From: Burkholderiaceae bacterium
Lineage (GTDB): Bacteria; Pseudomonadota; Gammaproteobacteria; Burkholderiales; Burkholderiaceae_D
NCBI GenBank assembly: GCA_023653025.1
Contig: JAMNXS010000003.1
Location: forward strand, 1-64,000
DNA length: 64,000 bases
Direction: 5' to 3'
Below, in pieces: positions 8,296 through 16,932 of the stretch. The notes under the pieces are model-generated. The model did not search any database. It worked only from the letters and a program-made list of their open reading frames with translations, and was not told the origin of the DNA. The stretch's first letter is position 1. Every line of letters begins with the position of its first letter. The translations under genes and the position numbers were made by a program.

Positions 8296-9183
8296 CTACT
8301 GCTTGCTGCTGCGGGCATTATAGAAGGTCGCTGCGATGCCGCTGGCCAGAATGATGGCAATCCCGAGCCAGCCGGCGAGATCAAGCCGGTCGCCCCAGAT
8401 CAGGATGCCCCACAGGCTGGAGAAGACGATGCCGGTGTACTGCAGGTTGGCCGTGACGAGCATGGCGCCGTAGCGATAGGCGCGGGTCATCGCGATCTGC
8501 GCGATGGTGGCGGTGACGCCGATGGTCAGCAGCAACACGGCATCGGTGGCCGACAGGTCGTGCAGGATCTGCAGCTCGCCGGTCTGCAGCCAGTGGTCGA
8601 CGAGCCCGCTGATCAGGCCGGCCAGCACGCCGCTGGCCGAAAAGTAGAACACGACTCGGTACTCCGGCTCGCCGAGTTGCCCGAGCTTTCTGACCTGCAG
8701 GTAGGCCAGCGCGGACAGGAAGCCTGAAACAAGCGCGGTCAGGCCGCCGATCCACTGGTCGGCATGGATCGTGGGCTTGAGCAGCAGCGCCACGCCGGCG
8801 AAACTTGCGACGATCGCCGCCGTCAGCCCCCAGTCGAAGCGGCGGGTGCGGTGCCACCAGCCGACGGTGAAGACGATGGCGGCGATCCAGATCGGCGCCA
8901 TGTAGTTCAGCGTCATCGCGGTGGCCAGCGGCAGGCGGCCGATGGCGAAGAACCACAGCCACAGCGCAGTGACGCCGACGAAGCCGCGCCATGCATGCTG
9001 CCAGGGCAGGGCAGTTCTGAGGGACAGGCCGCGCAGGCGGACCAGCGCGTAGATCAGCGCCATGCCGACCGCGCCGCGGCAGAGGACGATTTCGGAGGTG
9101 GACGACGTGGCCGACGCCAGCTTGACGCACACCCCCATGATGGCGAACACGAAGCTGGCGACGAGCATCCAGAGCGACTGCAT
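8296..9183 (-). CDS. DMT-superfamily (EamA) transporter
   Basis: An inner-membrane protein of 295 residues with ten predicted helices arranged as two EamA repeats; the first begins MQSLWMLVASFVFAIMGVCV. The family exports amino acids, metabolites or drugs; the substrate here is unknown. The start lies 26 bases after the Rieske oxygenase stop on the same strand, so the two may be co-transcribed and the transporter could move a substrate or product of that enzyme. This link is inference. Confidence 0.85.
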   Translation of the reverse strand: MQSLWMLVASFVFAIMGVCVKLASATSSTSEIVLCRGAVGMALIYALVRLRGLSLRTALPWQHAWRGFVGVTALWLWFFAIGRLPLATAMTLNYMAPIWIAAIVFTVGWWHRTRRFDWGLTAAIVASFAGVALLLKPTIHADQWIGGLTALVSGFLSALAYLQVRKLGQLGEPEYRVVFYFSASGVLAGLISGLVDHWLQTGELQILHDLSATDAVLLLTIGVTATIAQIAMTRAYRYGAMLVTANLQYTGIVFSSLWGILIWGDRLDLAGWLGIAIILASGIAATFYNARSSKQ

Positions 9184-9209
9184 TCAGCGCCCCGGACGGC
9201 GACTGCCGC

Positions 9210-10310
9210 TCACACTGCGATCTTGCTGCGGTACCACTCGTGGAAGTGCTGCATGCCATCTTCCATCGGTGACTGGTACGGACCGACTTCGTTGACGCCA
9301 CGCTCGAGCAGGATCTTGCGGCCAGCGTCCATGCGCAGCGCGATCTCGTCGTCCTCGACGCAGGTCTCCATGTAGGCGGCGCGCTCGGCATCGACGAAGC
9401 CGCGCTCGAACAGCACAATCTCTTCCGGGTAGTAGAACTCGACGACATTGGTCGTCTTCTGCGGGCCGTTGGGCCACAGCGTCGAGACCACCAGCACGTT
9501 CGGATACCACTCGACCATGACGTTCGGGTAGAGCGTCAGCCAGATCGCGCCGTGTGGCGGCACCTGCCCGTTGTTGAAGCGCAGGACTTCGTCATGCCAG
9601 CGCTGGTAGACCGGCGAGCCGGATTTTTTCAGCGCCGAGTTCACGCCGACCGTCTGCACGCTGTAGCCGTCGCCGAGTTCCCAGCGCAGGTCGTTGCAGG
9701 CGACGAAATTGCCGAGCCCCGGGTGGAAGGGCTCAACATGATAGTCCTCGAGATAGACCTCGATGAAGGTCTTCCAGTTGTAGTTGCACTCGTGGATCTC
9801 GACATGGTCCAGCAGATAGCCGTCGAACGACAGGTCTTTCGTGACCGACAGTCTGTTCAGCATGGCCGGCACATCGACCCCGCTGTTCTCGAACAGCAGG
9901 CCGTTCCAGTTCTGCAGGCCGAAGCGCGACAGGTTCAGGCACGGCGTTTCGCCGAAGTGCGGCGCGCCGATCAGTTCGCCTTTCAGGTCGTAGGTCCAGC
10001 GGTGCAGCGGGCAGACGATGTTGGTCGCGTTGCCGCGGCCGCTCAGCATCTTGGCCTGGCGGTGGCGGCAGACATTGGAAATGAGTTCCACCCCGTGCGC
10101 GTTGCGAACCAGTACGCGGCCGTCGTTTTCCCACGGCAGCGTCGCATAGTCGCCCGCATTCGGGACCATCAGTTCGTGGCCCGCATAGCGCGGGCCTTGT
10201 TTGAACAGCAATCGGGTTTCCTGCGTCAGCAGCGCTTCATCGAAATACACGCCGACGGGAAGTTGCGCATTCGAGCGCGCGAGCCTGGAGAGACTGGCCA
10301 GATCGGACAT
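9210..10310 (-). CDS. Rieske non-haem iron oxygenase, alpha subunit
   Basis: A 366-residue terminal oxygenase of the aromatic-ring-hydroxylating family. The Rieske [2Fe-2S] ligands are C81 and H83 (CRH) and C100 and H103 (CPLH). The mononuclear iron site is H191 and H196 in EDYHVEPFH. No beta subunit, ferredoxin or reductase gene is nearby, so it must use partners encoded elsewhere. It may be a single-component oxygenase of the choline/carnitine/stachydrine type; the substrate cannot be read from the sequence. The ATG at 10310 follows a G-rich stretch. The longer TTG start at 10337 is less likely. Confidence 0.85.
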   Translation of the reverse strand: MSDLASLSRLARSNAQLPVGVYFDEALLTQETRLLFKQGPRYAGHELMVPNAGDYATLPWENDGRVLVRNAHGVELISNVCRHRQAKMLSGRGNATNIVCPLHRWTYDLKGELIGAPHFGETPCLNLSRFGLQNWNGLLFENSGVDVPAMLNRLSVTKDLSFDGYLLDHVEIHECNYNWKTFIEVYLEDYHVEPFHPGLGNFVACNDLRWELGDGYSVQTVGVNSALKKSGSPVYQRWHDEVLRFNNGQVPPHGAIWLTLYPNVMVEWYPNVLVVSTLWPNGPQKTTNVVEFYYPEEIVLFERGFVDAERAAYMETCVEDDEIALRMDAGRKILLERGVNEVGPYQSPMEDGMQHFHEWYRSKIAV

Positions 10311-10410
10311 CCCCACCCCCAAATTAATTTTCACCAACCTAAGAGAGAAAGAATCCGCAAAAACCTGTGTTCAAACGATATGAAACGGTTATTTTTTGGA
10401 CGAAGGGCGG

Positions 10411-10416
10411 ATTATA
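10411..10416 (-). promoter_or_regulatory. Probable -10 box for the Rieske oxygenase gene
   Basis: A perfect TATAAT on the minus strand, about 100 bases before the ATG and followed by CCGCCC. The -35 side falls in a run of C/G and is poor. The remaining part of the 298-base gap to xseB holds only the G-rich run at 10422-10436 and the xseB promoter. Confidence 0.45.
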
Positions 10417-10575
10417 CCCGCCGGGGGGAGGGGGGGCCAGCGCAATTTCAGGGCATGAATGAAACCTGTCGATCCCTCGGAAAACTGCGGCCGTCAAAGA
10501 AAAAGGCGGCCCATGCTGTCTGAATGACAAGTCGTTATGCGGCGGCTCAGCGGCCGTTCGGCGCAATGATTGCTC

Positions 10576-10581
10576 TAAAAT
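10576..10581 (+). promoter_or_regulatory. Probable -10 box of the xseB-ispA-dxs operon
   Basis: TAAAAT followed by AGCGGG, 27 bases before the xseB ATG. It matches the block before the ZIP gene. Confidence 0.5.
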
Positions 10582-10608
10582 AGCGGGTTAATCCGATTGA
10601 CACTCGCC

Positions 10609-10869
10609 ATGCCGAAGAAAACCCCCTCAGAACAGCCGGTCGCCTCGTTTGAAGAAGCCATGGAGGAGCTGGAACAGCTGGTCGCCCGCATGGAGGCCGG
10701 CGAGTTGCCTCTCGAGGCTTCGCTCGCTGCCTACCAGCGCGGCTCCGAACTGGTGAAATACTGCGCCGCACAGCTCGAGCGCGTCGAAAAGCAGGTCAAG
10801 GTGCTGGAGGGCGAGATGCTCAAGCCGTTCGGCGACGAAGACGGCGAGGACGAGGACGGCGAGACATGA
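10609..10869 (+). CDS. xseB: Exodeoxyribonuclease VII small subunit
   Basis: An 86-residue regulatory subunit of the single-strand-specific exonuclease VII, which binds the XseA large subunit (not in the window). The conserved core is SFEEAMEELEQLVARMEAG, LEASLAAYQRGSELV and CAAQLERVEKQV, followed by an acidic tail rich in Glu and Asp. The ATG before PKKTPSEQ is preferred over an upstream TTG. Its stop overlaps the ispA start as ATGA. The xseB-ispA-dxs order is standard in proteobacteria. Confidence 0.95.
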   Translation: MPKKTPSEQPVASFEEAMEELEQLVARMEAGELPLEASLAAYQRGSELVKYCAAQLERVEKQVKVLEGEMLKPFGDEDGEDEDGET

Positions 10870-11753
10870 GTATCGATTTTGCCGGCTGGTGCAAACAGGT
10901 CCAGTCGGACATGGAGCAAGTGCTCGATCGGCATCTGCCCCCGCCGTCGCAGGTGCCGGCCAGGCTGCACGAGGCCATGCGATACGCGGCGCTCGACGGC
11001 GGCAAGCGGGTGCGCCCGCTGCTGGCCTTTGCCGCCGGCGAGTTGTTCGACGCACCGCGCGACGCCATCGAGCGCGCCGCCGCCGCGGTCGAGATGATCC
11101 ATGTGTACTCGCTGGTGCACGACGACATGCCTTGCATGGACGATGACGATCTGCGGCGCGGCAAGCCGACCGTGCATCGATGCTACGACGAGGCTACCGC
11201 CCTGCTGGTGGGCGATGCGCTGCAGGCGCAGGCGTTCGAGGTGCTGGCCGGCGGCGAGCTGGAGGCAGCGCGCCGGGTGGCGATGCTGGCGCAGCTCGCG
11301 CGGGCAGCGGGCTCGCTGGGCATGTGCGGCGGACAGGCGATCGATCTGGATTCGGTGGGCGTTGCGCTGTCGCTGTCCGAGCTCGAGCAGATGCACCGGC
11401 TGAAAACCGGGGCCTTGCTGCAGGCGGCGGTGATGCTGGGCGCGCTGGCCGGGAAAACCCTGCAGCCGACCGAGCATGCCGCGCTGGCCGCCTATGCGAA
11501 GGCGATCGGATTGGCCTTCCAGGTGGTCGACGACATTCTCGACGCCACGGCGGATTCGGCCACGCTGGGCAAGACGGCCGGCAAGGACGCAGCCAACAAC
11601 AAGCCGACTTACGTCTCCCTGCTGGGGCTGGCGGAGTCCCTTGCCCTGGCGGAGAAGTTGCGGCAGGATGCCCACGAGGCACTGCTGCCCTTCGGGCGCG
11701 GCGCAGAGCGGCTTCGCGAGCTGGCCGACCTGATCGTGCAGAGGAAGACCTGA
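10866..11753 (+). CDS. ispA: Farnesyl diphosphate synthase (polyprenyl synthetase)
   Basis: Condenses dimethylallyl diphosphate and geranyl diphosphate with isopentenyl diphosphate to make farnesyl diphosphate, the precursor of quinone side chains and undecaprenyl carriers. It has 295 residues. The first Asp-rich motif DDMPCMDDDD is at about residues 86-95 and the second, DDILD, at about 222-226. GGKRVRP near 45-51 binds the diphosphate. Start and xseB stop overlap by four bases. dxs follows after 3 bases, so entry to the pathway and prenyl elongation are co-expressed. Confidence 0.96.
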   Translation: MSIDFAGWCKQVQSDMEQVLDRHLPPPSQVPARLHEAMRYAALDGGKRVRPLLAFAAGELFDAPRDAIERAAAAVEMIHVYSLVHDDMPCMDDDDLRRGKPTVHRCYDEATALLVGDALQAQAFEVLAGGELEAARRVAMLAQLARAAGSLGMCGGQAIDLDSVGVALSLSELEQMHRLKTGALLQAAVMLGALAGKTLQPTEHAALAAYAKAIGLAFQVVDDILDATADSATLGKTAGKDAANNKPTYVSLLGLAESLALAEKLRQDAHEALLPFGRGAERLRELADLIVQRKT

Positions 11754-11756
11754 GAC

Positions 11757-13622
11757 ATGACACTATTACAAAAAATCAATCATCCTGCCGATCTGCGCGC
11801 ACTGTCCCGCGCCGACTTGCGCCTGTTGGCCGACGAGCTGCGCGCCTACCTGCTCGAATCGGTATCGAAGACCGGCGGCCATCTGTCGTCGAACCTGGGC
11901 ACGGTAGAGTTGACGATTGCGCTGCACTATGTGTTCGACACGCCGGACGATCGCATCGTCTGGGATGTGGGTCACCAGACCTATCCGCACAAGATACTCA
12001 CCGGGCGCCGCGACCGCATGCCGACGCTGCGCCAGCAGGGCGGGCTGTCTGGCTTCCCGAAGCGCGACGAAAGCCCGTACGACACCTTCGGCACCGCCCA
12101 TTCGTCGACCTCGATCTCGGCCGCGCTCGGCATGGCGCTGGCGTCGCGCATCCGCGGCGAGCCGCGCCACTCGGTGGCCGTGATCGGCGATGGCGCCATG
12201 ACGGCCGGCATGGCCTTTGAGGCGCTGAACAATGCCGGCGTCTACGAGGACATCAAGATGCTGGTGGTCCTGAACGACAACGACATGTCGATCTCGCCGC
12301 CGGTCGGCGCGCTCAATCGCTACCTTGCGCGCCTGATGTCGGGTAAGTTCTACGCAGCCGCGAAGAACGTCGGCAAATCGGTGTTGCCACCGTCGATGTT
12401 CGAGCTGGCCAAGCGTTTCGAAGAGCATGCGAAGGGCATGCTGGTGCCGGCCACGATGTTTGAGGAGTTCGGCCTGAACTACATCGGGCCGATCGACGGT
12501 CATGATCTGGATTCGCTGATCCCGACGCTGCAGAACCTGAAGAACCTCGACGGCCCGCAGTTCCTGCACGTGGTGACGAAGAAGGGCCAGGGCTACAAGC
12601 TGGCCGAGGCCGATCCTATCCTGTACCACGGCCCCGGCAAATTCAACCCGGCCGAGGGCATCAAGCCGGCCGGCGTACCGACAAAAAAGACGTACACGCA
12701 AGTGTTCGGTGACTGGTTGTGCGACATGGCCGCCGCCGACGACAAGCTGGTCGGCATCACCCCCGCCATGCGCGAGGGCTCGGGCATGGTGAAGTTCGAG
12801 CAGCGGTTTCCCGACCGTTACTACGATGTCGGCATCGCCGAGCAGCACGCAGTGACCTTCGCCGGCGGCCTGGCCTGCGAGGGGATGAAGCCGGTGGTGG
12901 CGATCTATTCGACCTTCCTGCAGCGCGCCTACGATCAGTTGATCCATGACGTCGCCCTGCAGAACCTCGATGTCACCTTCGCGCTCGACCGCGCCGGTCT
13001 GGTTGGCGCCGATGGCGCGACGCATGCCGGCAACTACGACATGGCCTTCCTGCGCTGCATACCGAACATGGCGGTGCTGGTGCCGAGCGACGAAAGCGAG
13101 TGCCGCAAGATGCTGACCACGGCCTACCGCTATCCCGGTCCGGCGTCGGTCCGCTACCCGCGCGGCGCCGGTACCGGTGCGGAGACGGGCGAGTCGCTGG
13201 AAACCGTCGAGTGGGGCAAGGGCATCGTCCGGCGCGAAGGCCGGCAGGTGGCGATCCTCGCGTTCGGTACGATGGTCGCGCCGGCGCTGAAGGCCGCCGA
13301 CGAGCTCAATGCGACGGTGGCCGACATGCGTTTCGTGAAGCCGCTTGACGCGGCGCTGGCGATCAAGCTGGCCGCATCGCACGACCTGATCGTAACGGTG
13401 GAAGAGGGCTGCGTGATGGGCGGCGCGGGCTCGGCGGTGGTCGAGGCTCTGGCGGCTGCCGGTATTGTCAAACCGCTGCTGCAACTGGGCTTGCCGGACA
13501 AGTTCATCGACCACGGAGATGCGCAGCAGCTTCTGGCGCAGTCCGGGCTGGATGCGGCGGGAATTGCAGCCTCGGTCAGGCAGCGGCTCGGCGCAGAGCC
13601 GAGGCTGGTGGTGAACAACTGA
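11757..13622 (+). CDS. dxs: 1-deoxy-D-xylulose-5-phosphate synthase
   Basis: Thiamine diphosphate enzyme that condenses pyruvate with glyceraldehyde 3-phosphate in the first step of the MEP isoprenoid pathway. The 621 residues match the usual length. Motifs include [14 protein letters not shown] near residue 75, the thiamine-binding GDGAMTAG with NDNDMSIS further on, and the transketolase pyrimidine-domain motif [13 protein letters not shown]. The C-terminal transketolase domain is complete. It is the last gene of the xseB operon. REP-like repeats follow before the convergent pduO gene. Confidence 0.97.
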   Translation: MTLLQKINHPADLRALSRADLRLLADELRAYLLESVSKTGGHLSSNLGTVELTIALHYVFDTPDDRIVWDVGHQTYPHKILTGRRDRMPTLRQQGGLSGFPKRDESPYDTFGTAHSSTSISAALGMALASRIRGEPRHSVAVIGDGAMTAGMAFEALNNAGVYEDIKMLVVLNDNDMSISPPVGALNRYLARLMSGKFYAAAKNVGKSVLPPSMFELAKRFEEHAKGMLVPATMFEEFGLNYIGPIDGHDLDSLIPTLQNLKNLDGPQFLHVVTKKGQGYKLAEADPILYHGPGKFNPAEGIKPAGVPTKKTYTQVFGDWLCDMAAADDKLVGITPAMREGSGMVKFEQRFPDRYYDVGIAEQHAVTFAGGLACEGMKPVVAIYSTFLQRAYDQLIHDVALQNLDVTFALDRAGLVGADGATHAGNYDMAFLRCIPNMAVLVPSDESECRKMLTTAYRYPGPASVRYPRGAGTGAETGESLETVEWGKGIVRREGRQVAILAFGTMVAPALKAADELNATVADMRFVKPLDAALAIKLAASHDLIVTVEEGCVMGGAGSAVVEALAAAGIVKPLLQLGLPDKFIDHGDAQQLLAQSGLDAAGIAASVRQRLGAEPRLVVNN

Positions 13623-13637
13623 GTTGGCCGGGCTTGC

Positions 13638-13728
13638 GGCGGATTTCGCCTTTCGGCTCTATCCGCCCTACGGCTCCAAACGATTCATCTCGATACGTAG
13701 GGCGGGTAGAGCGAAGCGAAACCCGCCA
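13638..13728. repeat. Two REP-like palindromic repeats, head to head
   Basis: Copies lie at 13638-13673 (direct) and 13696-13728 (inverted). The second is almost identical, as reverse complement, to the copy at 7192-7224. They sit in the short gap between convergent dxs and pduO and face each other, so the whole block can fold into a larger hairpin. Confidence 0.75.
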
Positions 13729-13748
13729 TTCAGGCTCACCCTCGTCCC

Positions 13749-14303
13749 TCACTCCCGGCTCCGCCCCTTCTCCCAAAGCACGTCGTTCCCCTCCGCGTGC
13801 CGGTTCAGCACGCGCGAGAGCACGAACAGCAGGTCCGACAGCCGGTTCACGTACTGACCTAGCCGCGCATGCACCGATTCCGCGTGCGACAGCGCGACGA
13901 TACTGCGCTCGGCACGCCGGCACACGGTACGGCAGACATGCGACTGTGCCGCTGCGCGCGAGCCGCCGGGCAAAATGAAATCCTTCAGCGGCTGCAGCGT
14001 GCCGTTGTAGCGCTCGAGGAGCGTATCGAGCCGCGCCACTTGCGCATCGGTCATCAGCGCGAATCCCGGAATGCTCAGTTCGCCGCCGAGGTCGAACAGG
14101 TCATGCTGTATCGTCAGCAACTCGCCGCGCAGGTCGGCCGGCAGGTCGTCGCACAGCAGTACGCCGATCTGGGAATTCAGTTCGTCCACGTCGCCCATGG
14201 CCTGCACGCGCAGCGCATCCTTGTTCACCCGGCTGCCATCGCCGAGGCCGGTCGTGCCATCGTCGCCGGTGCGGGTTGCGATTTTCGAGAGTCGATTGCC
14301 CAT
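13749..14303 (-). CDS. pduO: Cob(I)alamin adenosyltransferase, PduO type
   Basis: Transfers the adenosyl group of ATP to cob(I)alamin or cobinamide to make coenzyme B12. It has 184 residues. The N-terminal ATP-binding motif TRTGDDGTTGLGDG begins at residue 8, and the helical-bundle signature CRTVCRRAERS lies in the second half. An upstream ATG at 14402 would add 33 residues of unlike composition and is rejected in favour of MGNRLSKIATRTG. The gene is monocistronic and divergent from the D-lactate dehydrogenase-like gene. No cobalamin riboswitch is seen. Confidence 0.93.
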   Translation of the reverse strand: MGNRLSKIATRTGDDGTTGLGDGSRVNKDALRVQAMGDVDELNSQIGVLLCDDLPADLRGELLTIQHDLFDLGGELSIPGFALMTDAQVARLDTLLERYNGTLQPLKDFILPGGSRAAAQSHVCRTVCRRAERSIVALSHAESVHARLGQYVNRLSDLLFVLSRVLNRHAEGNDVLWEKGRSRE

Positions 14304-14413
14304 ATTGTGAAATCCAAAGTGCGGTTGGTAGAGGATACGGGAAAATCCCCGCACGCCCTTTGCATGCCTGAAAGATCGCCCCATCGACGAGTGGTCAGTC
14401 ATGCCGCAGAGAG

Positions 14414-14419
14414 TACAAT
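14414..14419 (+). promoter_or_regulatory. Probable -10 box for the LDHD-like gene
   Basis: TACAAT, with TGGTCA 16 bases upstream (14392-14397) as a possible -35. It is followed by an AGGAG ribosome site and the ATG at 14441. Confidence 0.45.
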
Positions 14420-14440
14420 ACTTTGCTTAGGAGAATTCCG

Positions 14441-15847
14441 ATGAACCATCCCGTCCCAACCTCGTTGCGCCGCGAGATGCCCGCCCCTCTGCTGGCGGCG
14501 TTGCAGGCGCGCTTCGGCGAACGCCTGTCGACCAGTCACGCCATGCGCGAGCACCACGGCCGGGATGAATCCTCCTATGACTCGATGCTGCCGGATGCGG
14601 TGATATTCGCGCACTCGACCGAAGACGTCGCCGCCGCCGTCGCGCTGTGCAACGAGCATCGCTTTCCCGTTATCGCCTATGGCACCGGCACCTCGCTCGA
14701 GGGCCACATACTGGCAGTGCAGGGCGGGCTATCGATCGATTTGTCGCAGATGAACCGGGTCGTGGCGGTCAACCCGGAAGATCTGACCGTGACGGTGCAG
14801 CCCGGCGTCACGCGCAAGCAGCTCAATGCCGAGATCAAGGACACCGGCCTGTTTTTTCCCATCGACCCGGGCGCCGATGCCTCGATCGGCGGCATGGCTG
14901 CTACCCGCGCCTCGGGAACCAATGCCGTCCGTTACGGCACCATGCGCGAAAACGTGCTGGCGCTGACCGTGGTCACGGCGCAGGGCAAGGTGATCCGCAC
15001 CGGCACCCGTGCGAAGAAATCCTCGGCTGGCTACGACCTGACCCGGCTGTTCGTCGGCAGTGAGGGTACGCTGGGCATCATCACCGAGGTCACGCTGAAG
15101 ATTTATCCGCAGCCGGAGGCGATCTCGGCGGCAGTGTGCTCGTTCCCCGACATCGGCAGCGCCGTGAACGCGGTGATCCAGACCATACAGATGGGCGTTC
15201 CGGTCGCGCGGGTGGAGTTCGTCGACGAGAACAGCGTGCGCGCGCTCAATAAGTATGACAAGCTGACTCTGCCCGAGAAGCCGTTGCTGCTGTTCGAATT
15301 TCACGGCAGCGAACCGGGCGTGCAGGAGCAGGCCGACATCGTGCGGCAGATCGCCGACGAGCATGGCGCAATCGGTTTCGAGTGGGCGACTCGTCCCGAG
15401 GACCGCTCCCGCCTGTGGCAGGCACGGCACAATGCCTACTTTGCGCTGCTGCAGCTGCGCGCGGGCTGCCGCGCGATTTCCACCGACTGCTGCGTGCCGA
15501 TCTCGCGGCTGGCCGAGTGCCTGCTCGAAACCAAGGCCGATCTCGAGCGCGAGCAGGTCGTGCACGGCATCATCGGCCATGTCGGCGATGGTAACTTCCA
15601 TGTGCAGATGCTGGTCGACCCGAACGATCCGGCCGATATCGCGCGTGCCGAGGGCGTCAATGAACGCATGGTGACGCGCGCGATCGCGATGCAGGGAACC
15701 TGCACCGGCGAGCACGGCATCGGCCTGCACAAGATCGATTTCCTCGTGCAGGAATGCGGCGAGGACACAGTCGACACCATGCGCACCCTGAAGCATGCGC
15801 TCGACCCCAATAACATTCTCAACCCGGGCAAGGTGCTCCGCTGGTGA
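14441..15847 (+). CDS. FAD-linked 2-hydroxyacid oxidase, D-lactate dehydrogenase-like
   Basis: A 468-residue flavoprotein of the VAO/PCMH family, closest in layout to cytochrome-linked D-lactate dehydrogenases. The FAD-binding region includes YGTGTSLEGH near residue 85 and GADASIGGMAATRASGTNA near 145. The C-terminal domain has HVGDGNFH and GEHGIG, typical of D-lactate/glycolate oxidases. It oxidises a D-2-hydroxyacid and passes electrons to the respiratory chain. A TAGGAGAA ribosome site precedes the ATG, which is preferred over an upstream ATG six codons earlier. A LysR gene and glcDEF follow on the same strand. Confidence 0.88.
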   Translation: MNHPVPTSLRREMPAPLLAALQARFGERLSTSHAMREHHGRDESSYDSMLPDAVIFAHSTEDVAAAVALCNEHRFPVIAYGTGTSLEGHILAVQGGLSIDLSQMNRVVAVNPEDLTVTVQPGVTRKQLNAEIKDTGLFFPIDPGADASIGGMAATRASGTNAVRYGTMRENVLALTVVTAQGKVIRTGTRAKKSSAGYDLTRLFVGSEGTLGIITEVTLKIYPQPEAISAAVCSFPDIGSAVNAVIQTIQMGVPVARVEFVDENSVRALNKYDKLTLPEKPLLLFEFHGSEPGVQEQADIVRQIADEHGAIGFEWATRPEDRSRLWQARHNAYFALLQLRAGCRAISTDCCVPISRLAECLLETKADLEREQVVHGIIGHVGDGNFHVQMLVDPNDPADIARAEGVNERMVTRAIAMQGTCTGEHGIGLHKIDFLVQECGEDTVDTMRTLKHALDPNNILNPGKVLRW

Positions 15848-15873
15848 TGCACGCCCACTGAAGCAAGGTCCCG

Positions 15874-16761
15874 ATGGCTACTCGAATTCCCCCGGTGCAC
15901 GCGCTGTCCGCGTTTGAGGCGGCGGCACGCCACGGCTCCTTTGCGCTGGCGGCGGAGGAGCTGTGCATCACGCCGTCGGCGCTATCGCACCGGATCCGCC
16001 TGCTGGAAGAATTCGTCGGCGAGCGCCTGTTCGTGCGTGACGGCCGCAATGTCGGCCTGTCCGAATTCGGCCGCCGCTACCTCGACGTGGTGCGGCAGGC
16101 GCTGCGCACGCTGACCGATTTCCCGATGCCGCGCCGCGCGGCCTCGGTGCAGCCGCGGCTGAAGGTCACCGCGCCGCCGACTTTTGCGCGCTATATGCTG
16201 GTGCCGCATCTGTCGTCGTTTACCGAGCAGCATCCGGATATCGCGATCGAGATCTACCTGTCAGTACCGCTGTACGACCTCGCGCTGGCCGAGAGCGATC
16301 TCGAGGTGCGTTTCGGCCCGGGCAGATACCCGAACCTGCAGAGCGAGTTGCTGTTCTCCGAGCCGACCTTCGTCGTCGCCAGTCCGCAATACCTTGCGCA
16401 GATCGGGGGAATCAGCGAGCCGGCCGACCTGAAGAAGGCGACCCTGATCCGCTCCGCGCTCGAACCCTGGCAGCCCTGGTTCGAAGCCGCCAGTCTCGAC
16501 TGGCCGGAACCTACCACCGGCATCCGCGTCGATGACCTTGGCCTGCTGCAGGAGATGGTGCGTCATGGGCATGGCATTGGCCTAGCGCGAGCGCACTTTG
16601 CCCGCGAGCTGATCGAAGCCGGTGAACTCGTGCGCCTGTTCGACGTGGAGACCGGACCGCCGCCGCATGCCTACTATGCGGTGTACGAGAAGCCGGTGCT
16701 CGAACGCCCCGAGGTCGCCGTGTTTCTGCAGTGGATGAAGGACACCTTCGGCAGGCTGTGA
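15874..16761 (+). CDS. LysR-family transcriptional regulator, GcvA-like
   Basis: A 295-residue regulator. The N-terminal winged helix-turn-helix (about residues 8-65) contains FEAAARHGSFALAAEELCIT and PSALSHRIRLLEEF. The C-terminal substrate-binding domain starts near residue 92 and resembles the GcvA/AmpR subgroup (PRLKVTAPPTFARYMLVPHL). It lies between two sets of flavin-dependent 2-hydroxyacid oxidase genes, all on the plus strand, so control of one or both is a reasonable inference. The effector is unknown. Confidence 0.9.
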   Translation: MATRIPPVHALSAFEAAARHGSFALAAEELCITPSALSHRIRLLEEFVGERLFVRDGRNVGLSEFGRRYLDVVRQALRTLTDFPMPRRAASVQPRLKVTAPPTFARYMLVPHLSSFTEQHPDIAIEIYLSVPLYDLALAESDLEVRFGPGRYPNLQSELLFSEPTFVVASPQYLAQIGGISEPADLKKATLIRSALEPWQPWFEAASLDWPEPTTGIRVDDLGLLQEMVRHGHGIGLARAHFARELIEAGELVRLFDVETGPPPHAYYAVYEKPVLERPEVAVFLQWMKDTFGRL

Positions 16762-16870
16762 CGAGCGCAGCGGGGCGTCCGCTTGCCCGGTGCAAAAACT
16801 TTCATCGTTTCCACGAAAGCTTTTCAGCGCAAATCGCCGCATTTCATCCATTCCGCACAGGCCCTTTCGC

Positions 16871-16876
16871 TACACT
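16871..16876 (+). promoter_or_regulatory. Possible -10 box for glcDEF
   Basis: TACACT, 57 bases before the glcD ATG in the 171-base gap after the LysR gene. The -35 is not convincing, as would fit an activator-dependent promoter. Confidence 0.3.
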
Positions 16877-16932
16877 AGCAACCTTTGCCATGTGGCGGCC
16901 CGGCGACGGCCGCCGGCCCAGGACCCAGCAAA

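Noticed and set aside
10422-10436. G-rich run considered as a G-quadruplex
   Set aside because: Only two long G runs are present, not the four needed for an intramolecular quadruplex.
11766-13514. 582-codon frame antisense to dxs
   Set aside because: Shadow composition (Arg, His, Gln) and no ribosome site; dxs motifs are intact.
14304-14440. Cobalamin riboswitch near pduO
   Set aside because: The leader is too short and lacks a B12-box sequence.
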